Shown: positions 1-5,121, numbered from the stretch's first letter. The stretch: 5,122 nt of DNA from an uncultured Bacteroidales bacterium (GCA_902803195.1 CADCOX010000070.1:1-5122); one strand, 5' to 3'. Notes: generated from the letters alone by a model not told the origin. Translations and numbers: made by a program.

Positions 1-1
1 A

Positions 2-565
2 GCCTGCGTCAGCGGTAGTTTTCCGAGCTCACAGGCCGTTTTAGAGGTTAAAGTAGCAGAGACAGCTTTGGCCCTTAAAGATGGTGCAACTGAGATAGAT
101 ATCGTCATGAGCGTAGGCAAATACTTGAGTGGCGACTACGAAAGCGTATGCGACGAGATTCAGGAACTGAAATGCGTCTGCGGCGACAAGAAGATGAAGG
201 TCATTCTCGAGACAGGACTCCTACCCTCATGTGCCGATATCAAACGCGCATCGATTCTGGCCATGTACGCAGGTGCCGACTACATCAAGACATCAACCGG
301 CAAAGAGAAACCTGCCGCAACACCCGAGGCAGCTTACGTCATGTGCGAAGCCATCAAGGAGTATTACGAGAAGACCGGCATCCAAATAGGCTTCAAACCC
401 GCCGGAGGTCTAAATACCGTTCACGATGCCCTGGTCTACTACACTATCGTCAAGGAAGTGCTCGGCGAAAAGTGGCTGACGAATCAATGGCTCCGTCTCG
501 GGACGTCGCGCCTCGCCAACCTCCTCCTCTCGGAAGTCGTCGGCGAAGAGACGAAGTTCTTCTGA
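2..565 (+). CDS. deoC: Deoxyribose-phosphate aldolase, C-terminal part (5' end outside window)
   Basis: This enzyme reversibly splits 2-deoxyribose 5-phosphate into glyceraldehyde 3-phosphate and acetaldehyde in cytosolic deoxynucleoside catabolism. The frame is open from base 2, so the gene enters from the left; 187 residues are visible and the N-terminal portion is missing. Numbering visible residues, the DeoC landmarks are present. GATEIDIV carries the active-site Asp (33). ADYIKTSTGK carries the Schiff-base Lys (96, codon 287-289). GFKPAGG carries the second catalytic Lys (132, codon 395-397). WLRLGTSRL near the end matches the phosphate-binding region. The reading frame ends with TGA at 563-565. 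No upstream signals can be judged. An in-frame TTG at 68 is an internal codon and not a start. The gene is followed within a few bases by a GTGAAAA repeat cluster. The family call is secure; only the missing N-terminus limits it. Confidence 0.95.
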   Translation, partial: ACVSGSFPSSQAVLEVKVAETALALKDGATEIDIVMSVGKYLSGDYESVCDEIQELKCVCGDKKMKVILETGLLPSCADIKRASILAMYAGADYIKTSTGKEKPAATPEAAYVMCEAIKEYYEKTGIQIGFKPAGGLNTVHDALVYYTIVKEVLGEKWLTNQWLRLGTSRLANLLLSEVVGEETKFF

Positions 566-570
566 AGTAA

Positions 571-662
571 AATGGAAGAGTGAAAAATGAAAAGTGAAAA
601 ATGAAAAGTGAAAAATGAAAAGTGAAGAGAAAAAGTAAAGAGTGAAAGTGAAGAGTGAAAAT
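571..662 (+). repeat. Purine-rich GTGAAAAATGAAAA tandem repeat cluster
   Basis: Beginning five bases after the deoC stop, the + strand is almost free of C. It contains three exact head-to-tail copies of the 14-mer GTGAAAAATGAAAA (580-593, 594-607, 608-621), followed by degenerate GTGAAG, AAAGAGTGAAA and GTGAAGAGTGAAAA units to about 662. Simple GTGAAAA-type repeats like this occur between genes in Prevotella-like genomes (recollection, not checked here). A related pyrimidine-rich tract lies in reverse orientation at 727-772, and another lies inside menA at 4521-4570. Small open frames that cross it are by-products of the low complexity. Confidence 0.85.
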
Positions 663-726
663 TACATGCCATGATGGATATGAAGACTGACTCAACAACC
701 AATACGGGCATTCGATGATAAATTGA

Positions 727-772
727 ATTTTTCACTTTCCTCTTTACACTTTTACCTTTTCACTTCAATTCT
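727..772 (-). repeat. Pyrimidine-rich tract, inverted counterpart of the GTGAAAA repeat
   Basis: Read on the - strand, this tract is made of GAAGTGAAAAGG, AAAAGTGTAAAGAGG and AAAGTGAAAAATTC units, the same word family as the + strand cluster at 571-662. The two tracts therefore face each other across about 65 bases of non-repetitive sequence and could form an imperfect stem in a through-transcript. No open frame is associated with it. Whether it serves as a terminator-like structure downstream of deoC or is simply repeat debris cannot be told from the sequence. Confidence 0.7.
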
Positions 773-844
773 TAGCCTTTGAGGCTTCAAAATTCCCGCC
801 CGTTGTCCAGAATCAACGCTTTTACGCGATTCTCAGAGGCCAAA

Positions 845-890
845 AATAAGCCCAAGCCGCTCAAATCAAGCAGTTTGGGCTTAATTATTT
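845..890. terminator. Probable bidirectional rho-independent terminator
   Basis: TAAGCCCAA (847-855) pairs perfectly with TTGGGCTTA (875-883), a 9-bp stem with a further possible GCT/AGC pairing inside (859-861 with 869-871). On the + strand the stem is followed by ATTATTTTG, a broken T-tract. On the - strand it is followed by TTTTTGG, which is better. It lies between convergent deoC (+) and the hydrolase gene (-). It is about 280 bp past the deoC stop and about 775 bp past the hydrolase stop, so the gene it was built for is unclear. Confidence 0.55.
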
Positions 891-1297
891 TGCTAAACAG
901 TTTCTGGAATCTAGAGAATAAGTGTTAACGAACGTAAAAATCATCGTCTGTTGTCTTCGCTGACGAGAATTTCGGTTGTCAACGATCAAGAGCGCGGCAG
1001 GAAAGAGTGAAATGGTCATCACTTCTGTCAATCGCTACTTGTCGAGGTAGCAAGACTTAAGTATTAGCTGTTATGTGATGACGGCTGATATGCTTAAGCA
1101 CCCTCAATACACAACTCAACATCATCTTCAACGACGAGTTGCACTTAATGCTGAGATGGAGCACGCCCAAGAGAAGCTCAAAGAAGAACTCTGCCTACTC
1201 CCCACCCCACCCTCCTTACTCAGGTTTCATGAATCAGGCATCCACCATCTCGTTAAAAGTATGCTCACAACGGAAAGAAAGGATGGCTAATTCCAAG
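891..1297. other. Gene-free stretch, no recognised content
   Basis: I see no convincing gene, tRNA or mobile-element end here. The only open frame of note runs on the + strand from a GTG at 1075 (or ATG at 1078) to a stop at 1288-1290, about 70 codons. It has no visible ribosome binding site, no promoter motif and no recognisable domain, and it ends just before the 22-bp array. The middle (about 1078-1195) has a charged, coding-like composition, so a decayed gene remnant is possible but unsupported. A small hairpin GCTAC/GTAGC (1034-1038 with 1047-1051) is the only local structure I noted. Confidence 0.5.
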
Positions 1298-1503
1298 AGG
1301 TATAAACGCGAAGCCTTGAGCGAATATACGTGAAGCCCTTCGCGAATATACGTGAGGCCCTGAGCGTATATACGTGAGGTCGTGAGCGTATATACGTGAG
1401 GTCGTGAGCGTATATACGTGTAAACATGTGCGTATATACACGATGCCCTGAGCGAATATACGTGTAGACGTGAACGTATATACGTGCAATCAAAGACGTA
1501 GTC
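1298..1503. repeat. 22-bp-period tandem array with palindromic CGTATATACG core
   Basis: Eight clear units start at 1320, 1342, 1364, 1386, 1408, 1430, 1452 and 1474, spaced exactly 22 bp every time. A degenerate unit precedes them at 1298 (TATAAACGCG core) and a very degenerate one follows at 1496. The conserved part is the first 13 bases, GCG(T/A)ATATACGTG. The remaining nine vary around AGGCCCTGA or AGGTCGTGA. Units 1364 and 1386 are identical. Where the fourth base is T, the unit contains the 10-bp perfect palindrome CGTATATACG; the unit at 1474 extends this to 12 bp (ACGTATATACGT). The + strand unit contains TGA twice, so it cannot code there. The - strand unit has no stop in any frame, which explains the overlapping open frames on that strand. 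There are no unique spacers, so this is not CRISPR. Function is unknown; the array resembles a set of evenly phased protein-binding sites. Confidence 0.9.
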
Positions 1504-1544
1504 AAAACTCTTTCAGCAAAGACTTTCAACCTCTTTACTAATTT

Positions 1545-1577
1545 CTTTCGGAAGAGATGTAAGCACTTCTTCGAAAG
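1545..1577. other. Stem-loop of 10 bp with one bulged G
   Basis: CTTTCG (1545-1550) and AAGA (1552-1555) pair with TCTTCGAAAG (1568-1577), leaving G1551 bulged and about 11 bases in the loop, partly closed by a G-T pair. It lies about 90 bp beyond the stop of the - strand hydrolase and could help end or protect that transcript. Neither strand has a following T-tract, so I do not call it an intrinsic terminator. Confidence 0.4.
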
Positions 1578-1603
1578 ACACTTACTCTTCGTTTTATCCT
1601 TTA

Positions 1604-1635
1604 TTTCTTGAGGAATTAAGATCTACTATCTTTGC
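1604..1635 (+). promoter_or_regulatory. Bacteroidota-type promoter motif, orphan, + strand
   Basis: TATCTTTGC (1627-1635) fits the Bacteroidota -7 consensus TAnnTTTG perfectly. TTTC at 1604-1607 matches three of four bases of the -33 TTTG, with exactly 19 bp between the two. Expected transcription would start near 1642 and run rightward. The only start codons just downstream (for example 1675) open frames of about a dozen codons, and any longer transcript would be antisense to the 3' end of the hydrolase gene. It may drive an antisense or untranslated RNA, be left over from a lost gene, or be chance. Confidence 0.4.
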
Positions 1636-1664
1636 AAGAGTATCAACATTTAACTAGCTTTCAA

Positions 1665-3404
1665 TTAATTCTTTATGACATACTTTAGGAACTCGCCTAT
1701 GCGTTCGAGATAGGTATAGCTCCCCGTGCCGGGTGAGGAGGTACGCTGGAAGCAGTGGTTGCGAGTGGCCAGGGTGTGGAGCTCACTCTGGATACCCATG
1801 CTGCGCATCTTCTCCCATGTCTTCACGGAGTTCATGGCTGCCCAGCCGTCGGCATCGCCGTGGACGAAGAGCATGGGTACCGTCTTGAGGTCGAAACTAA
1901 ACTCCGGCACAAGTACGGCCGAGTCGTCGTTGCCACCCGTAGTGTTGTGTGCATTACTGCCATCCGTCAGGGCGTAGGCCGGATAGATGCCGATGCCCCA
2001 TTGTACGTTGCAAGGCAGTTTGTCAAGGTCATCAATAGGCAGGTAAGCGCGATGCATGGACGAAGTGACGCCCATCAACGTGAGATGACCACCAGCCGAG
2101 CTGCCCATAATGCCTATCTGATTGGGATCCAAGCCATAATCAGCGGCCTTGCTGCGGACGATACGTATGGCGCGCTGCAGGTCCTGCCAAGCGGTGGTGT
2201 GCTTAGAGAGTCCTTTGGGCCGTGGTGTACGATACTTCATGGTGACGACGGTCATACCTCGCTCGTTCAGATAGCGCCTTGCCGGAGCCACCTCGAAGCC
2301 ATCAGGGTCGTTACCCTCATAGCTGCCACCCGAGTAGATAATCTGGATAGCCTTGGTCTTCAGTTCCTTAGGGAAATGCCATTCAATATACGGCTTGCAC
2401 TGATGCTCTTGCGCATCGGGCATCTTGCCCTCCGGCCAAACGTCCTCCATCAGTTTCTCGCGGCGAGCATCATCGTTAGCATAAACGTCCATGAGAGGAA
2501 CCTCAGGCTCGACAGGACCAAGAAATCCCATCTGTCGCATGAATTCCACGGTTCGTTCCAACCCGAAGGCGCCGTGTCCCTTACCTGGATAGAGATGCAG
2601 TTCGGCAGGAATCTTACGCTTGCGCAACTCACGGTAAATCAACGTAGAACCATTGGGCGTATATTCATCATTACCTCCATGCTGAAGGCTGATGGGACAT
2701 GTCTTTTCGTCGAACTTGAAGACGTCTGAGAGGCGGACGTCCGTGCCGTAACCCTGACGCGTGGCAGGAGTGCCCGTCTCACCATCCGTGGTCACATAAG
2801 CGGGTGCATTGACGAGTGCCCAATTGATGTGACAGGGTAGGGCATCGAGTTTGTCCACAGGCGCGTAAGCAGGCGTTTGGGAACTGGTGGCCAAAAGCAA
2901 TGCAAGATGAGAACCTGCCGACATACTGATGACACCTATCTTCTCGGGGTCGAAACCACGTTTCTTGGCCTCGCTGCGTACCATACGAACGGCACGCTGT
3001 CCGTCCTCCCAAGCGGTCTGATAGACAGGCAAGCCCGTGGGACGGGGCGTGCGATAGACGAAGTTCACGCACTGGAAGCCCAGTTCTGTGAAACGCTCGC
3101 GCCACAACTTGATGAGCCCTACGTCGCAGCAGCACATATAGCTGCCCCCGGATATCAGAATCATGCAGCCTCCATTCTTCACATCGGCAGCAGGCGCGTC
3201 GAACCACTCGAGGTAAGCCACTCGGTGCTTGTCGGCCTTGAACTTCGGGCTGCCGACCTCGTCTGTCATCGCAGCGATTTGATGCGGCTGAGCGTCGGGC
3301 ATCTTGCCCTTAGGCCAAATCGTCACACGCTCAAAGGCTTGGGCATTCAGCACAAAGCCTAAACACAACATAAACAGGAACATCCTGAATACGCGTTTCT
3401 TCAT
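1665..3404 (-). CDS. Secreted double-domain alpha/beta-hydrolase (esterase-like)
   Basis: This is a predicted exported esterase of 579 residues with two tandem alpha/beta-hydrolase domains; the substrate is unknown, and carbohydrate acyl or acetyl esters are a reasonable guess for this organism type. I start at ATG 3404-3402 because it opens a clean signal peptide: basic MKKRVFR, a hydrophobic core at 8-19, then NAQA with probable cleavage after A23. The frame extends upstream to 3461, but only through a TTG that overlaps the promoter element; ATG 3431 is a weaker alternative. Domain 1 (about 25-295) has the oxyanion-type loop SGGSY (85-89), nucleophile S162 in SMSAG, D246 and H277. Domain 2 (about 320-579) has SGGSY (358-362), S436 in GSSAG, D519 and H550. 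Each domain begins with WP(K/E)GKMPDAQ and shares YRTPRP and TAW(E/Q)D blocks, so they probably arose by duplication. Domain 1 has Ser instead of the usual first Gly of GxSxG. The gene is monocistronic on what is visible, and divergent from the menA pair. Confidence 0.9.
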   Translation of the reverse strand: MKKRVFRMFLFMLCLGFVLNAQAFERVTIWPKGKMPDAQPHQIAAMTDEVGSPKFKADKHRVAYLEWFDAPAADVKNGGCMILISGGSYMCCCDVGLIKLWRERFTELGFQCVNFVYRTPRPTGLPVYQTAWEDGQRAVRMVRSEAKKRGFDPEKIGVISMSAGSHLALLLATSSQTPAYAPVDKLDALPCHINWALVNAPAYVTTDGETGTPATRQGYGTDVRLSDVFKFDEKTCPISLQHGGNDEYTPNGSTLIYRELRKRKIPAELHLYPGKGHGAFGLERTVEFMRQMGFLGPVEPEVPLMDVYANDDARREKLMEDVWPEGKMPDAQEHQCKPYIEWHFPKELKTKAIQIIYSGGSYEGNDPDGFEVAPARRYLNERGMTVVTMKYRTPRPKGLSKHTTAWQDLQRAIRIVRSKAADYGLDPNQIGIMGSSAGGHLTLMGVTSSMHRAYLPIDDLDKLPCNVQWGIGIYPAYALTDGSNAHNTTGGNDDSAVLVPEFSFDLKTVPMLFVHGDADGWAAMNSVKTWEKMRSMGIQSELHTLATRNHCFQRTSSPGTGSYTYLERIGEFLKYVIKN

Positions 3405-3457
3405 GTCTTGGTAGACGAAATAAGTGTTCATATAAGTTATTATGGAAGGTTTGCATC

Positions 3458-3466
3458 GCAAAGGTC
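3458..3466 (-). promoter_or_regulatory. Likely -7 element of the hydrolase gene
   Basis: On the - strand this reads GACCTTTGC, one mismatch from TAnnTTTG (G for the first T). It would place transcription start near 3450, giving a leader of about 45 bases to ATG 3404. No good -33 TTTG is visible at 19-21 bp. It excludes the TTG at 3461 as a start codon, since that codon lies inside the element. Confidence 0.4.
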
Positions 3467-3469
3467 GTG

Positions 3470-3487
3470 ATTTATTTCCGAATAAAT
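3470..3487. promoter_or_regulatory. Operator-like inverted repeat ATTTATT-N4-AATAAAT
   Basis: ATTTATT (3470-3476) and AATAAAT (3481-3487) form a perfect 7-bp inverted repeat around TCCG. It lies immediately upstream of the hydrolase -7 element, between the -7 and -33 positions, where a repressor could act. It is AT-rich and the region is AT-rich, so a chance palindrome is quite possible. Confidence 0.25.
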
Positions 3488-3570
3488 GGAAATTATCGGG
3501 AAAAATACACTTTCAGCAACCCATTTCTCATCATTTTCAGGAAAAAAGCATCCCTTTACAACATTTTCAC

Positions 3571-3580
3571 TACCTTTGCA
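3571..3580 (+). promoter_or_regulatory. -7 promoter element of the small-protein/menA operon
   Basis: TACCTTTGCA matches the Bacteroidota TAnnTTTG consensus exactly. A start about seven bases beyond it would give a leader of roughly 15-20 bases before ATG 3602, which is A-rich (CATAGAAAAG) and lacks a Shine-Dalgarno sequence, as is usual in this phylum. No clear -33 TTTG sits at the expected distance. Position and match make it the natural promoter for both following genes. Confidence 0.65.
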
Positions 3581-3601
3581 CCATAGAAAAGCCCAACCAA
3601 T

Positions 3602-3754
3602 ATGGATTCACTCATCACTTTCTGCAAAGAAAACTTTGACCTCATCACCCTCCTCGTAGGCGTGATAGGAGTGGTCATTAGCGTAATATCCGTGATTTAT
3701 GAACTTAGGCAGCGGAAGCTAAAAGCGAGGAAGCAAGAGAAGCCTGAATCATGA
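3602..3754 (+). CDS. Small single-span membrane protein, 50 aa, coupled to menA
   Basis: I do not recognise a named family. The 50-codon frame starts at ATG 3602 and ends at TGA 3752-3754. Residues 1-13 form a short, slightly acidic N-terminus. Residues 14-33 are an uninterrupted hydrophobic helix (LITLLVGVIGVVISVISVIY, starting at L14), long enough to cross the membrane once. Residues 34-50 are strongly basic (RQRKLKARKQEK), so by the positive-inside rule the C-terminus should be cytoplasmic. The stop overlaps the menA start as ATGA, and a perfect -7 element lies about 20 bp upstream, so it is the first gene of a two-gene operon with likely translational coupling. The hydrophobic and basic segments are ordered as in a real protein, not as in random sequence. 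It may be a partner or stabiliser of MenA, or simply a membrane-anchored leader cistron; function is unknown. Confidence 0.75.
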   Translation: MDSLITFCKENFDLITLLVGVIGVVISVISVIYELRQRKLKARKQEKPES

Positions 3755-4713
3755 AAGAAAAGAAAGATGATAAGACCGTGAATACCAACAGCCTGCGGGC
3801 TTGGTGGTTGGCGGCTCGGCCCAAAACCCTGACAGGCGCAGCGGCACCGGTGATGGTGGCGCTGAGTGCGGCTTGGAGGGATTTACATGCCGTTGACAAC
3901 GCTTTCATGTGGACGCCTGCGCTCCTCTGTATGCTATTCGCCCTGTTGATGCAGGTAGACGCTAACTTCGTCAACGATTATTTCGACTTCAAGAAGGGGC
4001 GTGATGACCGCGAGACGCGCCTAGGACCGCCACGCGCTTGCAGCGAAGGATGGATCACGCCGCGAGCGATGGGGTGGGGGATAGGTATCACCACAGCGCT
4101 GGCATGCCTCGCAGGGCTGCCACTGGTGTTGTGGGGCGGTTGGTGGCTGGTGGCCATCGGCGTGGCGTGCGTGATCTTTTGTTTCCTCTATACCACGCTG
4201 TTAGCAGGCATCGGGCTGGGCGACGTGCTGGTGCTCGTGTTCTTCGGTCTCGTACCCGTCTGCGCCACGTATTTCATCCAGACGGGCGAGGTCACGCTGC
4301 CTGTCTTACTGCTTTCCATCGGCATGGGCCTCGCCACGGACTGCCTTCTCGTCGTCAACAACTACCGCGACCGCGAGCAGGACCGCGCTGCCGGCAAGCG
4401 CACCATCGTCGTCCTCCTCGGCGGTCGTTTTGCCGAATGGCTGTATCTCGCCCTCGGCATCCTCGCTGTTCTGCTACCCTTACTCCCCGCTGTTTATTCT
4501 TCCATGAATAGTAACTCCTATTCTTCACATTCCACTCTTCATTTATCACTTTTCACTCTTCTTCCTCTCTTCTACCTCATCCAGCATACGCGCACATGGC
4601 TGCGTATGAAGCGCTTACACCACGGACGTCCCTTGAACACCGTCCTCGGCCAAACCGCTGCCAACATCTTCCTCTACGCCTTACTGGAATCCCTGGCGCT
4701 ACTGCTGGCTTAG
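3751..4713 (+). CDS. menA: 1,4-dihydroxy-2-naphthoate prenyltransferase (UbiA family)
   Basis: This integral membrane enzyme attaches a polyprenyl chain to 1,4-dihydroxy-2-naphthoate, giving demethylmenaquinone in menaquinone synthesis. The 320-residue product has both Asp-rich motifs of the UbiA family. The first is NDYFDFKKGRD (N75, D76, D79, D85), which binds Mg-diphosphate. The second is NNYRDREQDRAAGKRT (N203, N204, R206, D207, D211), in the form typical of MenA. WWLAARPKTL near residues 18-27 is also characteristic. About nine hydrophobic segments are visible (near 27-41, 54-70, 108-127, 131-152, 157-175, 183-202, 230-249, 263-278, 300-320). ATG 3751 overlaps the stop of the preceding small membrane protein gene. 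Oddly, residues about 250-274 are a Ser/His/Leu-rich stretch encoded by a pyrimidine-rich repeat like those near deoC. It falls in a late loop, away from the active site, so the enzyme is probably functional. Confidence 0.92.
   Translation: MKEKKDDKTVNTNSLRAWWLAARPKTLTGAAAPVMVALSAAWRDLHAVDNAFMWTPALLCMLFALLMQVDANFVNDYFDFKKGRDDRETRLGPPRACSEGWITPRAMGWGIGITTALACLAGLPLVLWGGWWLVAIGVACVIFCFLYTTLLAGIGLGDVLVLVFFGLVPVCATYFIQTGEVTLPVLLLSIGMGLATDCLLVVNNYRDREQDRAAGKRTIVVLLGGRFAEWLYLALGILAVLLPLLPAVYSSMNSNSYSSHSTLHLSLFTLLPLFYLIQHTRTWLRMKRLHHGRPLNTVLGQTAANIFLYALLESLALLLA
4521..4570 (-). repeat. GTGAAAA-family repeat embedded in menA
   Basis: Read on the - strand, this tract contains GAAGAGTGAAAAGTGATAAATGAA-like words, and the 12-mer GAAGAGTGAAAA (4550-4561) is identical to 575-586 in the intergenic cluster after deoC. 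On the coding strand it gives TTCACAT, CCACTCTTC and TTTTCACTCTTC units. It lies in frame in menA, encoding about residues 257-273, and keeps the frame open. The surrounding menA sequence is GC-rich, so the compositional break is sharp. Confidence 0.65.
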
Positions 4714-4745
4714 TCCAATCTCCGCTAAGATGTTGTCATTAAAAA

Positions 4746-4774
4746 CTCCCCGTCGCTTGCAAGCAAACGGGGAG
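4746..4774 (-). terminator. Rho-independent terminator for the leftward gene, shared with menA
   Basis: CTCCCCGT (4746-4753) pairs perfectly with ACGGGGAG (4767-4774), an 8-bp GC-rich stem. On the - strand it is followed by TTTTTAAT (5 T from 4745-4741), so it is a textbook terminator for leftward transcription coming from the partial gene at the right edge. For menA, whose stop is 32 bp before it, the hairpin lacks a T-tract. The loop contains the 10-bp palindrome GCTTGCAAGC (4755-4764). Confidence 0.75.
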
Positions 4775-4799
4775 GAATCACTCATAGAAACTGGCATAT

Positions 4800-4918
4800 A
4801 ATCCTCTGATTCAAGTTTCGGTTGTTATGAAGAACTTCTTCGCTCGGCCATACGGGACGCTTCGCTCTGCGAAGAACTCCCACGCAAGCGGAGCTTCCGA
4901 AAGTTAAATCCTCTGATT
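4800..4918. repeat. 120-bp hairpin-rich segment bounded by 12-bp direct repeats
   Basis: AATCCTCTGATT occurs at 4800-4811 and again at 4907-4918. Just inside, AAGTTTCGG (4813-4821) and CCGAAAGTT (4897-4905) are inverted with one mismatch. Further in, TTCTTCGC (4836-4843) and GCGAAGAA (4869-4876) pair perfectly, with a competing hairpin CTTCGC-TCT-GCGAAG (4860-4874) and a small AAGC-GGA-GCTT stem (4886-4896). The layout, direct repeats outside and inverted repeats inside, is like a small non-autonomous insertion, but I recognise no family. It lies in the 3' region of the leftward gene, between its stop and the 4746-4774 terminator. It has no coding capacity. Confidence 0.45.
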
Positions 4919-5019
4919 ATTCAACCATCTATAGACCGCCGTCAGCAATCCTAAATAATGTTGAGAGAATACTGAATAAGCTCAGCCACATGCAATTTTT
5001 GTTGAAGGAAATATAACCT

Positions 5020-5121
5020 TTATGAGTTATGTATCCGTTCCCAACGCAGGAAGAGGGAGGAGAGAATAGTGCCGCTGATGCTGTGCCAAGCGCAGGAGAT
5101 GGCGCAGGGGAGCACGGAGAG
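5020..5121 (-). CDS. C-terminal end of a BASS-like membrane transporter (partial)
   Basis: Only the last 33 codons lie in the window; the stop is TAA at 5022-5020 and the gene continues past the right edge. The residues form a hydrophobic segment containing PCAISCAWHSISGTILSSLF, followed by a short basic tail (LRWERIHNS). The pattern resembles the C-terminus of bile acid:sodium symporter (BASS) family proteins, which often end in an A-I-x-S-x-W-H-N-I-S-G type helix. That match is from memory. The other two - strand frames are also open for a while, but have compositions unlike a membrane protein. The gene converges on menA, and a - strand terminator at 4774-4746 fits as its end. The substrate cannot be inferred from so little. 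Confidence 0.5.
   Translation of the reverse strand, partial: LSVLPCAISCAWHSISGTILSSLFLRWERIHNS

Noticed and set aside
450..735. Phe/Ser/Leu-rich - strand frames of about 80 codons over the deoC end and repeat cluster
   Set aside because: They are readings of the GTGAAAA repeat in reverse, overlapping the well-supported deoC 3' end.
805..925. Insertion-like element around the 845-890 terminator, suggested by CCAGAA (807-812) and TTCTGG (902-907)
   Set aside because: The matching arms are only 6 bp, with no flanking duplication or internal gene, so chance is the simpler explanation.
1075..1290. 71-codon + strand frame in the gene-free stretch
   Set aside because: It has no ribosome binding site, promoter motif or recognisable family, and lies in a repeat-rich non-coding region. 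It is mentioned in the gene-free entry as a possible remnant only.
1298..1503. CRISPR array
   Set aside because: The 22-bp units are directly abutted with no unique spacers of regular length, and no cas gene is present.
1298..1503. Plasmid iteron origin
   Set aside because: Unit size would fit iterons, but there is no replication initiator gene nearby and the flanking genes (deoC, menA) are chromosomal housekeeping genes.
1755..2729. Long + strand open frame (324 codons) opposite the hydrolase gene
   Set aside because: It is antisense to a gene with clear signal peptide, catalytic motifs and domain duplication, and its own translation shows no recognisable domain.
3405..3461. N-terminal extension of the hydrolase to 3461
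   Set aside because: It begins with TTG inside the likely -7 element and would bury the signal peptide 19 residues in; ATG 3404 gives a normal signal peptide.
4038..4511. 157-codon + strand frame inside menA
   Set aside because: It is an Arg/His-rich out-of-frame reading of GC-rich menA sequence; menA motifs fix the true frame.
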